From: Gonatopus flavifemur
Taxonomy: Eukaryota > Arthropoda > Insecta > Hymenoptera > Dryinidae
Assembly: GCA_018340375.1 (NCBI GenBank)
Contig: JAFFJZ010000014.1
Coordinates: 5,704,001 to 5,768,000, forward strand
Direction: 5' to 3'
DNA length: 64,000 nucleotides
The translations under genes and the position numbers were made by a program. Shown piece by piece: positions 21,713-33,961 of this stretch. Below the pieces are notes generated by a model that saw only the letters and a program-made list of their open reading frames with translations, did no database searches and had not been told where the DNA came from. Each line of letters starts with the position of its first letter. Positions within the stretch are counted from its first letter, which is position 1.

Positions 21713-23777
21713 AAACGGGATCGGTAGATTATGAAACGTATACAGAACGTATGATTTGATGACTTTCCAGCAAGCGGATATCATACGCTCCAGAAAGAGG
21801 GAGTTGAAACGTTTCTTGCTTCGTATACGTTTCCTTCTCGCTTTGTGTATACGCTTCATTTTCACCAGGGTGGATTAATTTTTTCTTCCATTATACAACA
21901 ATCTGTGATAATACTCTCCTATCTTCACAACTAGCGTTTTATATTGAGCGCCACCCGAGGTACACTTCAAATCGTCCCTGCCTCGGATCAGTAACGAACC
22001 TGAAAACCAACAACAAAGAAAACCAGAAAAGGGTCGGCCAGCCAGCCAGTGAAAGAGGGTGAAGCTCAGGGTAACTCGTAAAGGAAAAGGGCAAGTTTCG
22101 ATTAACTTTAACTTTAATGTGAAAATACCAAGTAGATACAGTGGTTCAAGGGACTCACTGGGTTTTTGCAAAATCCAATCACATAGATTCAAAGACTATA
22201 CAGAATAATCATAATATACATTCAATAGGGTTCGGGGCACACTTTACTCGTAAACGGGTTGAAGGGAGGGAACGAAGGGCGGAATCCGTCGGAGACAGCG
22301 GCGTGGTCCACACGGCACCACCCGCACCGTTCTTTCACGTAATATTTGATTTTAATGAATATCGGGTGATCGCCACCCACCACTCACCGTATGAATCCAC
22401 GTATTTCGCAATGTCATGACTGAAGTTTCACGTAGAGCCTCTTACGAGGTAACCAAATCGGTCCGTATTATCGGAAAGTCAGAACGACGTTCGTCCACAA
22501 TGGAGTTATATCGCAGAGTCTCTTCCGGCTTCTTCTTCATCAATTTTCGTGCGTTCGGAAATGCTCTTTCTCTTGTCTTCGTAGAAGTTCCTTCTTCTCA
22601 TTGGTGGGTCTGAACCAGCATCGTTGTTGGCCAATAGCTCGTGAATCGGGGCTGGCATGACTAGGTATTCCGTCTTAGTGGAAGGTTCATGTTGAATGGT
22701 CTCCCATCTAGGGGTTCCCTAGTAACTTCCTAGGATCTGTGGATTTGGATTGATTGGAGGTCCTGAAGCAGGGTACGCAAGCCACCGTGTTAATCACCGA
22801 AGTTGTGTATTTCATCTTCCACAGTACCAGGTGGCGTTAGTGTGTCTGGGGAATTTTACCTACACAAATGCGTTCTCATATGTGAGCGGGGAATCCCATA
22901 GGCTACTACACACACATGCAGGGTACTGAATATACGTGTGATAGATATATAGGTATACTTATATATAATAATTCTTTCTATTTCAGATATTTGATTTCCT
23001 GATTTTTAAAAATGCTAACTTATGACAAAATAAAATTTCAATTACAAAAAATCAATATTAATTGGAATGAATAAATTCAAAATTCAATTCAGTGTAAAAT
23101 GAATGAAAATGACACAAATGCTTGTCTTTCATTTATAATCATTTTTTACAAAATTTCATCATCAATTCAAGCATCTCAACTGATATTGATTTTTCTCAAC
23201 TGAAAATGAAATTTCATTCATAACTCAACATTCCTATAAATCAAGTCATAGGGTATCTGAAATGAAAAAACTTATTATTGGAATTCAAAAATAAATATAT
23301 TATGAGTGAATTGAAGGTGGTTACTTGGAATTACATCAACTTAGCCAATATTCAAAGGTATATTTATAACAAAAGGTGTGTATTTGGTAAGTGAAAAATT
23401 TCAACATATATATCCACTTTATATACCAAAATTGGTTTCATAATCCATATTTCACAAATTATACTGTACAATTTTGCAGTACAAAGTATTTTGTATTTCT
23501 ATTACGTATTATAAATATACTTTTGAATATGCTTCATAAGAATTTGACAATTATAAAAATTTATTCACTTCACTTATGTTACAAACTGTGTACACTTAAA
23601 AACCATATAAACATTGTAATAATACTTAAAAACAACCACGCTTGAATATTGGGATTATTTTATCAATGGTCACAGATAATGTAAAAACACATTGTTTGAT
23701 ACATTGCTCTGCACGAAATTTTCCAAAGAAAACAGTGGAGAATTTCATTTTTATGTTTTTTCCATGTTTACAAAACA
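21713..23777. other. No gene identified; less AT-rich patch
   Basis: 21.94-22.75 kb is clearly less AT-rich than its surroundings and could contain a promoter or an untranslated exon of an undetected host gene. None of the frames there gives a familiar protein. On the minus strand a GGTGAGTGG donor-like sequence lies near 22387-22395. 22.75-23.78 kb is very AT-rich and apparently empty. Confidence 0.35.
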
Positions 23778-24925
23778 CGTTAGGGTTACACTGCAGGAAA
23801 TATTCAATGTACATTACCTATTCAAAGTTTCGAGAAATCACAATCAACTGTGAAAGTACTGTGTTCAGCGTTAGGGAAATATACTTTTTATTCTAACAGC
23901 CCTACGCTCAATGTTATAATATCACAAAACTTTTGTAATCTATTCGCATCCAGCATAAGTGATAAAGTTTCCTACGCTGGATGTTGGAAGTTCACAAGAG
24001 TTTGGTGATATCACAACATTGAGCGTAGGACTGTTACAATCAAAAGTATATCTTCTCTCCGCTGAGCACAGTATTTTCACCAAAGACTGATTTTTCCAAA
24101 GATTGGATGGGTAATGTATGTTAAATGTTTTATTACATTGTGTTTGATTTAATTTTTCTCTGAACATTGATTTCCTACCAAGTAAGGAATTTGAGATAGA
24201 AAAGAATTGGAGAAACTTACAAAGAATACTGTGAAAACATTTCATATAAAATTACACAATGGATCATTGGCAGTATGTTAGCCAATGATATATTGTGGGT
24301 TTTTACAGAACATTGTAGCTTTTTACAGTCCTATATTGTGAAAAATTACGATTTTTGGTAAAATAACATTATGAACCATCAGAAAGAGTTACAAACTTCA
24401 CAATATGATATTGACTAATATATTACCAATGATTTATTGTGTAATTTCATATGAAATGTTTTCACAGTATTCTTTGTAAGTTTTTCCAATTCTTTTCTAT
24501 CTCAAATTCCTTACTTGGAAGACAATAAATGTTCAGAGGAAAATGAAATCAAACACAATGTAATGAAACATTTAATATACATGACTCATTGAAAATTGGA
24601 GAAAATCACAGTCTCCCATAAGAGTATTGTGCTCAGCATAGAGAAAATATACTTTTGATTGTAACAGTCCTACGCTTAGAGTTATGATATCACAAAACTT
24701 TTGTAATCTGTTCACATCCAGCAGAGGTGTTGAAGTTTCTTACGATGGATGTGAACAATTTACAACAGTTTTGTGTTATCATAACATTGAGCATAGGACT
24801 GTTACAATGAAAAGTATATTTTCTCTACGCTGAACACAGTACTCTTATAGAAGACTGTGATTTTCTGCAACTTTCAATGGGTCATGTATATTAGATGTTT
24901 CTTACAGCGTGTTTGATTTCGTTTC
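23778..24925. repeat. 1.15-kb palindrome with nested hairpins
   Basis: Arms 23778-24300 and 24398-24925 are inverted copies around a loop of about 100 bp. Each arm contains a smaller hairpin (23873-24062; 24640-24835) whose own stems start with a CAGTCCTACGCT phrase. The stems are imperfect but alignable throughout. Reading frames inside are repeat artefacts. Confidence 0.8.
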
Positions 24926-25424
24926 TCTCTGAACATTGATTCCCTACCAAGTGAGGAATTCGAGATAGGCAAGAATTGGAAAAAATTACAAAGAACACTG
25001 GATATGCTTCCAGCGAAGGGGCAGCAAGAGCAACCAGTTCTCAATAAAGTCCTCTCTCCCGATCATCCAAGTGTATGCAGACACGTGAAGAATTTCACAC
25101 GAGGAGTGTAACGCATCGTCCATGAGTTCGTGCACCTAAAATTCATACAAATTATATTATTTCGTTAATATTATATTCTGGCCATATATATATATATAAC
25201 TTAATAGAACCAATTATCGTACCACTTCTTTAACCGATGCCGTTACAGCCTGACTTGGATTTTGAAGAGGAGGTCCAGGTTTACTTGGTATAGTTGGTGT
25301 TGATTGAATTGAGATCTGAAAAGAAGTTGAAAAGACATTGAACAAGAATTAGAAAAAAAAATCCTGGTTTAGGTAGATTCTATGATCCATACATCACTCC
25401 CATAAGTATAAAGATTCAATAAAA
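24926..25424. other. No gene seen
   Basis: Mixed sequence between two palindromes with a short (TA)n tract near 25186-25200. A GAAGAGGAGGTCCAGG phrase around 25264 has no supported reading frame. Confidence 0.4.
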
Positions 25425-26823
25425 TTGGATATTCTTTTGATCAACCTAAATATCAAAGTTTGAATAGAAAAAATCCTGTTCATCGATGCAAGTCTTGGTA
25501 GAAATCCCAAAAGTGCTGAACGTATGTTGAGAAATGTGTGTAAGTGCTTACTTTGTACCAAAATTGTTCTGTTAGAACAAGAGGTGTTTAAATATGTACT
25601 ATTCTTCCATATTTATTGTATTAGAATTGTACTTACACAATATGAATTGCTGCGATAGAGGGCTTGACGCTTTGATTTTGAAGTGCATCAAAGGAGCCAC
25701 TAATTTGAATGAACCTCACTATAATTCAAGTGAAAAGTACAAAACACAATTTGATCACATTTCCCTGTCAATACTTCCATAATAGTTACATGGAGTGTGC
25801 ACCTTCAACATAAAAACGTGGCCCCAAGAAAATATCTCATCGACTCACCTTTTTCTGAATATGTACAATCCCTTGAATTATTTCCATCAATCTTCGTATC
25901 AAACCCAAGTTTCAAATGTGTTACAAATATCATCAGAATTCTAAGATGGATAATATTTATAATACATTTGGAACTTGGGTTTGATACAAAGGTTAAGCAA
26001 AAAATTATAACTGCTAATACTATGTCGCCAGGCTTAATCTTTATCACAAAACCCATAAATATAAATACAAATTGGAAATATCCTTTCCAATGATAAAAGC
26101 TTATAGAAATAATTCAAGAGATTGTACATATTTAGCACAAGGTGAGTCGATGAACTCCGTGGTTAAAAGAATCCATTGAATCTGAAAAATGAAATTTCAT
26201 GAGATTTGGCCAGAACATTGTCCAAGATTCGATGAGATTTGGCGAGATTCAACCAGATTCACATTGGAAGAATTTATTATTCTGACCAAATCTCGTTGAA
26301 AAATCCCCGGTGAGATTTGGTCAGACCTTTGTCCGAGTTCAACTGTAATTTAGTGAGATTTGGCGAGAATCAACTGATTTTTTCACCAGGGCTGTTTTCT
26401 TGAGGCTCTTTTTTTTATGTTGAAGGTTATGTTTTTTATGTTAAGGTTTTTATGTTACACTTCATGTCACTATTATGGGAGTATTGACAGGGAAATTTGA
26501 TGAACTTATGTTTTGTACTTCTCATTTGAATCATAGTGTGATTGATTCAAATTAGTGGCTCCTTTGATGAACTTCAAAATCGAAGCTTTCAGCCCTTCAT
26601 CGCAGTAATTCATATTGTGAAGGTACAATTCTAATACAATAAATATGGAAAAATTGTACATATTTGAACACCTCTTGCTCTAACAGAACAATTTTGGTAC
26701 AAAGTAAGTACTTACACACATTTCTCAACATACGTACATCACTTTTGAGATTTCTATCAAGAGTTGCATCGATAAACAGGATTGTTTCTATTCAAACTTT
26801 GATATTTGGGTTGATCAAAAAAG
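25425..26823. repeat. 1.4-kb palindrome
   Basis: Arms 25425-25845 and about 26390-26823 are inverted copies. The loop holds its own hairpin at about 25895-25990 (AACCCAAGTTTCAAATGTG and inverse) and a block of 'gagatttgg' repeats at 26195-26365. Non-coding. Confidence 0.8.
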
Positions 26824-26945
26824 TTCACTGTTCACTGTTTTTCACCACTGTTCACTTTTCACGACCTTACCTTATTCACAATCGTCGCCCAACTGCAAAT
26901 ATAGCATCTCTGAATTCAAATCAGGGAGAGGGAAATCAAGCCAGG

Positions 26946-27340
26946 CACACTAGCGGCGCCTGGTTTTGTGGATAGTGAACTACGCCAAACTTTCTCCCCA
27001 CTTGAGGTTTGTGTACCCTGTCCTGAAGCTCGTGTACGGCTTGGTAAACAGCGTTTCTGGCTTCGTGGTCGGTCTCCAACAAGTCGTAGTTAGTGTGAGT
27101 GGTGGTGGGGTAGGGGAAAGGAACAGGGTTGGCTGCGGGCTTGGCTGGAGTGGCGGAGTAGCGCGGTTTGCGGGTGGGCCTTGATGGTGTCCTCAGTTAC
27201 GATCCTTGTCGTCGTTCCTTGTGAATGGCGTCAGGCGTCATCCATTTCCTGGGGGGTTGGGCTGGTCCTCTGGAGACTTCGTCCTCGATGGGGAAAGGAA
27301 CCTCGGGAATAAGCGAAATACATAAGCGAACAGATCGATA
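26946..27340 (-). other. GC-rich segment with possible decayed coding on the minus strand
   Basis: This patch is much richer in G and C than its neighbours. On the minus strand one frame reads IPEVPFPIEDEVSRGP and runs to a TAA near 27198. The adjacent frame reads VPFPYPTTTHTNYDLL, then an ETDHEARNAVYQAV helix-like stretch, ending at a stop near 26940. The recurring VPFP suggests a proline-rich repetitive protein or gag-like sequence. I do not recognise it. It could be an exon with undetected splice sites or an old pseudogene. Confidence 0.3.
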
Positions 27341-27664
27341 TCTTAGTGTGCCCCTGAGAGACTCTGCTGAACGAACGTCGCTGCATCATTCTATCTCTAT
27401 TTAACTCGTCGCTAACGAACGTGTTCGTGATAGGTGGCGATCAAGACTGATTTGTCACGTCACAACAACTTGTTCAAACTTCTGATTGTAAATATTGATT
27501 AATAGTTGTGGTATGTGACTGTTCACAGTTCTCTCAAGTTTTTCCAGTAGTTCTATTGACTATTTTTCCTGAGAACATAATGTGACCCACTCGATTTCAA
27601 TTACATTCAACCCATAATACGTTCAATCCCAAAAATATAGTTGCTTCCGAGGGACTATTCACTG

Positions 27665-27770
27665 CCCACATAGCATGGAAGTTTTGAGAACATTCTGAGA
27701 ACGTTTCTAGAACGTTTAAAGTTCTCTAAAGGTTCTGACAACGTTCAGAGAACTTTCAGTGCCATGTGGG
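27665..27770. mobile_element. Hairpin MITE with GAACGTT repeats
   Basis: Ends CCCACATAGCATGG and GCCATGTGGG are inverted. The body is built of GAACGTT/AACGTTC-like phrases that recur at 17.4, 18.5 and 32.5-33.0 kb. Confidence 0.55.
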
Positions 27771-27917
27771 TGGGAGTCAACAGAAACGAAAACTCAATGA
27801 CTTCATATGATTTCATGTGATTTCTCATTGACGAGTCTTGACAGTACGGGAATGAAGTGATTCTCTAATGGCGTAGTTGATTCTAGCGAATTCACACTGC
27901 ATGTGCCGATCCTCGCT

Positions 27918-28030
27918 GACTCGCATTGACTTGGATTGACTCGCGTTGACTCGCACTGACTCCCATTGACTCGCGTTGACTCACGTTGATTCTCTGTGGG
28001 TCTTTCATGCGCTTCCTAATTACTCACGGT
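27918..28030. repeat. 11-bp minisatellite
   Basis: At least seven consecutive units of the form TGACTCGCRTT with single-base variants (27918-27990), followed by more diverged copies. No coding meaning in any frame. Confidence 0.75.
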
Positions 28031-29440
28031 GATTCAGCTTGACTCACGCGTATTTCTTTCGCTGTAAATAATTTTTCGTATTCATTAACATAATTGATAT
28101 TCACTAACACGTATTTAATCCATAAATGGTGACGGAGAGTCTTTTCAACTGCCGCAAAATTGCAAAAGCATTCAGACCTTATGGACGCGAATTACATAAG
28201 AGAAATCCATGATATATCATATCACCGACAATGAAACAAGATCTGAACAATACCATGTACGGATTAATTTGATATTGCATGTGATTGTTGAAGATCAACT
28301 TCAGTTCTTAATTTATTTTTCATTCAATTGTAGAAATAAATGTCATTCCTCACTTCAAGTTTCCCTCAATTGACAATCAAATCTGATTCTTGATTGAAAC
28401 AAATTTAAATTAGGGAATGAAATGTATTTCTTAATTGAATAGAGAATGAATTCAGAATTTGACGTACCTCATCCAATTGAAACTAATCTGAATTAAGAAA
28501 TCATTTCAATTTCTCATTTGGAATGTTCTTCAATTAAGAATTAGAGTGAGTGCACCAGTGAATAAACACACTGTAAAAGTAATCGGAATTTTTCTGCACG
28601 AAAGGATGTGAATATTCCCAACCAAATATAGGCAATAGATATTCCATTACATGTATATGAATTTTCCTTACATTATTATCAACAATCCGATATGCACCGG
28701 AATTTTCTAACGGAGAGATAGTGGATATTCATCGCCCTTACTATCTCAACACTCGAAAGTTCTAGCCGAATGTCAGCGTCGCGCTATAGCTGTAGTCGTA
28801 GCGTACTTACTTCCGGACCGGAAGACCCGGGTTCAAATCTGAAGAAAGATGTAGTTTTTGTTCACTGGATAATTATGCTGAGAACCAATCTATTGCTGAA
28901 GAGATATCAATTCCACCGTATGAAATGATTCTAAGAAATTTTGGAACTCTATCACAGCAATCTCAAAGTACAGGGAATGATCGAAGCATGCAACATGATT
29001 CCAACGCGGATTTGAATTTTTGTCTTCGAAATATCGAATATGAGAAGAAAGTGAACAAATGTGTCCATTTCAATGGATAAGGAATTCAAGAGGGCTGATA
29101 AATTAAAAATGAAAAGACCCCAAAGCACGAGATGAAAGATATATAGTTGAGAAAATAATTATTTATTTTATCTTACATGAGATCGTACAGAAATATGAAT
29201 ACAAATAATATACTAATTCTGAAAATTGATGTGACTGCCAACTATCACATTTTAATTTTTATTGTTTCATTTTGTAAGACAGTACATTTTTGGCATTCTT
29301 TGAAAATCACATATAAGTATAAATTTGAATAGACGATTGAAAGCAGATGTTTTTTCTCATAAGGCATTAAAATTATACAGATTATATCACAGGTAAAGAT
29401 ACAGATGAATATACTCGGTCCAGCATCAAGTGTAGTATAC
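28031..29440. other. No gene seen
   Basis: AT-rich with many variants of 'ttcaatt' between 28300 and 28550 (low complexity). A CCCGGGTTCAAATC phrase at 28828-28841 matches a pol III B box; an A box is less clear upstream, so this may be a degenerate SINE head. Confidence 0.4.
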
Positions 29441-30055
29441 TACTGTGGACAAAAAATAGTGAGACTTTGTTCATAATTTCAAAAATCTCAATTTATCTTC
29501 CCAAATCTATTCCGTCCCCCTCAGAGTAATCACCCCTGGCCCCAATACATTTGTGCCAACGTTTTTTTCGATCCTCGAAACAGTTGTTGGAGTCATCTTC
29601 CGGGATAGCCTTCAATGCGCGTAGCGATTCACGTTCAATGTCTTCAATTGACTCAAAACGGTTTCCCCGGAGCGATCGTTTGAGTTTGCTGAATAGCCAG
29701 GAGTCACGCGGAGCTAAATCAGGCGAATACGGTGGTTGCAGCATGATATTGGTTGGAAATTTGGCGAAAAACTCACGAAGAATCAATGCAGTATGCGAAG
29801 GTGCGTTATCGTGGTGCAAAAACCAAAAGTTGTCGGCCCATAATCCCGGTCTCTTTTCACGAATAGCTTCACGCAAACGACGCATAACACTCAAATAGTA
29901 TTCCTTGTTGACAGTTTGGCCGTCCGAAAGGAATTCGGAGTGCGCCACACCTCGATAATCGAAGGAAACTGTCAACATAACCTTGATTTTTGACCTGCTT
30001 TGACGTGGTTTTTTCGGCTTCGGCTTGCCTTTCGCACGATCTCCATCGGGTCAGG
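29441..30055 (-). pseudogene. Mariner (DD34D) transposase, 5'-truncated
   Basis: The minus-strand frame is open from about 30052 to the stop at 29493 and encodes the catalytic domain of a mariner: FDYRG with the first Asp, HHDNAPSHT with the second, and PYSPDLAPRDSWLF with the third, 34 residues between the last two. A RWHKC motif near the C-terminus also fits. The N-terminal helix-turn-helix half is missing: homology ends where the neighbouring long-TIR element begins (about 30056). The 3' end is retained, with TACTGTGGACAAAAAATAGT at 29441-29460 as the likely terminal repeat. All three Asp survive but the gene cannot work without its DNA-binding part. Confidence 0.85.
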
Positions 30056-30786
30056 GTTTTTCATAACCTCAAAAAAACTGCTTTTTCAAACTATATGACT
30101 AACAATCACTCATATTAAACCCCTCAACCCTTTAAAATCACAACACAACAACTCCATATCACGTGTGACCCATAACTCTATAATAATATAACCCCATAAC
30201 TCCATTGCTCCCATATCAAATGAAATATATTTCAGGCAATTCTCAACAATATAAATTTGAACTAACAATCAGGATACGTTCGAACAATGAAATAAAACGT
30301 AATTACCTCATAACCCTATAACCCCGTGACATTATAACCCTATAAACGTATCACCCCATTGTCTTTAGATCAAATGAAAACAGTCTATCTGGGGCAATTT
30401 GTATCAATAAAAATTTTCACTGATGTTCAATATACATTTGAACATTGAAGTAAAAGGTCATAACCCTGTGACACCACTACAAATGGGATTCCTAAAACTG
30501 CGTGTGTCTACATCCAGGGCACCTCCTCACGATGACGGCGTGCAACGAAGTGGGCCCGTTATCCAGGTGAGTTCCTGGATTGCGGCTGAGATGCCGTCAT
30601 GGCAGGCACACGCAAGTGGCTTACGATGCAGAGGAATCTCGGAGCCTGAGTATCGGTGGTTGGTAAGGATGTGGAAGCGGGCCCTCAAGCGTTGTCATCA
30701 AGAGACCGTAGTTCTACATTGGTGGAATATGATGCTACAAGGAAACAACCCCAAAAATTTGTGCAATCTCCTGATTGTCAAGTAAA

Positions 30787-32475
30787 TCATGATCTATTTT
30801 GTTATATTTGTTCAAAATTTGGAGGTACATCTTTGCGGATAACAATTGATGAATCTATTTGTAAATTGTATGGAGAAGTTTTTGATTCGCAAATTGATAA
30901 GAATAATGGCTGGCATCCATCTGTTATTCGCAATGCTTGTAAGAAGATGTTATTGGAATGGAAGGTGCAGAAAACTAGAGATGTCATAAAGTTCTCCACT
31001 CCCACAATTTGGAAATATCCTAGTAGTTCAAAAGAATGCTACTTTCGCATGAATGACATTAAAGGTCTCACCATCAAGACTAAGAGTCAAAGTGTGTATA
31101 ATTCTGTTGAATTGGTCACCGCACCCGTGCCGTACCAACAAACTGATTCTGATATTGAATTCAATAAAAATACTATGGAAATTGAAGAATTGGAAACTTC
31201 AAGCGATATCAACAACGATAACAGCAGCAGTGAATCAGAGTATGCAGTAGATACGGAGGAACCAAAGATTCCCTGGTTAGTGTCGCAGTTGGAATGAAAC
31301 GACCTTGTTAGAGACCTGGGCTCACCGAAAGATAGTTCTGAGTTTTTGGCTTCATTTTTAAAAAAGAACATCTTTTGGAACTCACAACGAAAGTTTCATT
31401 TCATTCCAATCATGATTTTGAATTCCGAAAGTATTTCGTCAAAGATGAAAAATCATCAATAGTATTTTGTAAGGATATTGACGGTTTGATAAATGTGTCC
31501 CAACCAAATGCTTACCAAGCTTCATAATGGCGACTTCTCATCGATTCTTCAAAACTAAGTATTGAAGCTGTTCTGCTACATAATACAAATGTTTTTGCAC
31601 CAATACCAATCGCTTACTCAACCGTTATGAACAAAAAGTACGAGAATATGGAAATACTTCCACAAAAAAATCAGTATCAAAAACATTTATGGCAAATTTG
31701 TGGTGATTTGAAAATAATAACGATGTTTCTTGGACAACAGTCGAGCTTTACAAAATATCCTTGCTATTTGTGTTTGTGGGATAGCAGAGACAGACAAAAT
31801 CATGATAATAGGCTGAAACAGTGATCGGTGTGATCAACCTTCAACCCTGGTTCAAACAATATCATCAATGGAACTCTCGTGGATCCATCAAAGATTCTCA
31901 TTCCTCCTTTGCATATAAAACTTGGTCTCGTGAAACAATTCGTGGAAGCTTTGGACAAAACAGGGGAAACGTTTGAATATTCATCTTCTAGATCCCCTAA
32001 TCTTCCTGATCCCAAGTTGAAAGCAGGAGTATTTGATAGACCTAAGATTCGTAAAATGTTCAGAGACAAAAATTTTGTCCAAAAAATGAATAAACTCGAT
32101 AAAGCAGCTTGGGTGAGTTTTAAAGATGTGTGTTACAACTTTTTGGGAAATAACAAGAGTCCAAAGTATCAACAAATTGTTACCAAGATGGTTGAAGACT
32201 TCAGAAATTTAGGATGCTTGATGAATGTGAGATTACACTTTTTGGATGCTTATCTTGATGAATTCCCAAAGAATCTTGGAGATTTTAGTGAAGAGCAGGG
32301 AGGACGCTTTCATCAAGATATAAAAGTTATGGAAAATCGTTATCAGAGAGGGTGGGATGTTAATATGATGACTGACTCCTGTTGGAGTATAAAACGAGGG
32401 ACACCAAACAGTGATCGAAAGCGAAAAGCATTACGTAGATCGTTTGATGAAAGGAGAACTCGCTACAGTAGCTGA
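30787..32475 (+). pseudogene. Decayed transposase-like gene with N-terminal Cys-rich domain
   Basis: The first part (frame to 31294) has CYICSKFGG, RNACKKMLLEW and a later KECYFRMNDIKG, a spaced Cys pattern that looks zinc-binding, then an acidic Ser/Asp/Glu-rich linker. After a stop at 31295-31297 a NDLVRDLGSPKD block continues, then stops accumulate. From about 31530 another frame reads LLIDSSKLSIEAV, WQICGDLKIITMFLGQQ, PCYLCLWDSRDRQNH (stop at 31822), ILIPPLHIKLGLVKQF, EEQGGRFHQDI and MMTDSCWSIKRG. I recall this order from a large family of uncharacterised arthropod proteins. LLIDSS and CGDLK are candidate catalytic acids. Several stops and shifts make it a pseudogene, probably of the enclosing element's transposase. 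Confidence 0.65.
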
Positions 32476-32506
32476 AAAGAATGCTAAATTCTATATTTAT
32501 ACATTA

Positions 32507-33013
32507 TACCCGAAGGGAACATGAAGCTCCGACGAACGTTCAGAATAGATCATGATAGATCAGACTGAAGCTCCGTTGGAGCTCAAGTTTAGATTCGGAA
32601 ACGTTCGACGAAGGTCCGATGAACGTTGAAATGTCCGCTTGAAAAAAGCTTAAATGAAGGTTCATAGAACGTTTATTAAAGATTCTACGAAGATTCATTC
32701 AACCTTCAGTTTTTTATGTTTCAGACGGAATTACAATTATAGTTAGAAATGCCTCAATCTTTCATTTTTTCGTGGAAAAATATACTTTGAAAAAAACTTT
32801 GATCGAAAAATTGCAACTCGAACGAACCTTTAGCAGACGTTCGATGAACGTTTTATGAACGTTCATTCAAACTATTTTCAAGTGGACATTTCAACGTTCA
32901 TCGGACCTTCGTCGAACGTTTACGAATCTAAACTTGAGCTCCAACGGAGCTTCAGTCTGATCTATCATGATCTATTCTGAACATTTGTCGGAGCTTCATG
33001 TTCCCTTCGGGTA
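32507..33013. mobile_element. 507-bp hairpin MITE
   Basis: TIRs TACCCGAAGGGAACATGAAG and inverse; each arm is about 150 bp and contains GAACGTT phrases. It lies just after the stop of the decayed gene and is a separate insertion. Confidence 0.8.
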
Positions 33014-33019
33014 GTTATT

Positions 33020-33158
33020 CGTTTTTTATTCTCGTCACGCGTTTTTTGATCTAGTCACCCGTTTTTCAATTTAGTCATCCGTTTCTCATTCTAGTCGATC
33101 AGTTTTTATTCTAGTCATCCATTTTTTATCCAGTCACTCGTTTTCTATTCTAGTCATA
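33020..33158. repeat. ~23-bp minisatellite
   Basis: About six units of the form CTAGTCATCCGTTTTTTATT with length and base variation. No reading frame. Confidence 0.65.
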
Positions 33159-33668
33159 GAAGGTCTCATGAAAAGGGCTACATGGTGTACAAAATCCGAT
33201 CGTGCAACCTTCCCGCGGTGCACATCGAGTAACGCTAATGCCGACGTTTCTATCATTGTTAAATGGTTCTGCGGGTTTATAACACTCATTCCGCTACTCA
33301 TAAATATTCTGAATGTTTGAGATGATATGAGTCGATAATAATTGCCTGAGATATATTTTATTCGATTCAGGAGCAATTTGGTCATGGGCTCATGGGGTTT
33401 TGGGGTTTGAGAGTTATGGGGTTATCACATTTCATTTTATTGTTCAAAGTTCCCTGACTGCCAGTCAAAATTTGCATTGATGAGAACCGCCTGAGATATA
33501 TTCTGTTTGATTCGAAAGCAATGGGGTTATGGGGTTATATTATTCTAGAGTCATGGGTCGAAGGTGATATGGGGTTGTCGTGTTGTAGTTTCAAGGGGTT
33601 AAGGGGTTCAATATGAATGGTTGTTAGTCACATACTTTGAAAAAGCGGTTGAGGTTATGGGAAACCCA

Positions 33669-33961
33669 ATGGAGTTATTTTGACCCGAAATTTGGATTCA
33701 GCGACCCCTGAAACATATAAAAACATATAATAATCATGATCTGACCCCTTAACCCGGAAATTTTCTTCTTTTGTATGGCGGCGTTATCATTCTACATGAT
33801 GGAAGAATACAACTTGATATAGATAACATGGACAGTTTTGAGCACTCACTTCCAGTCCATTGAAACACATTTTTCAATTCCTTGTTATGGTTATACACAT
33901 GGAAAACAAAAGAAAAGGCATCTGAAACATTCTCAGACCTCAGCTATTCTCAGGGTATCTA
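33669..33961. other. No gene seen
   Basis: Short AT-rich spacer with an 'aaacatataa' duplication at 33713-33731. Confidence 0.4.

Larger units (their letters stand above)
30056..33668 (+). mobile_element. Long-TIR element with decayed DDE-like gene
   Basis: Inverted repeats of about 350-390 bp lie at 30059-30445 and about 33300-33668, rich in ATAACCCCATAACCC-type phrases and clearly alignable. They enclose a decayed gene (30787-32475), a hairpin MITE (32507-33013) and a minisatellite (33020-33158). The left end abuts the broken mariner, but the missing mariner half is not seen on the right, so a simple insertion into the mariner is not shown. Confidence 0.7.
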
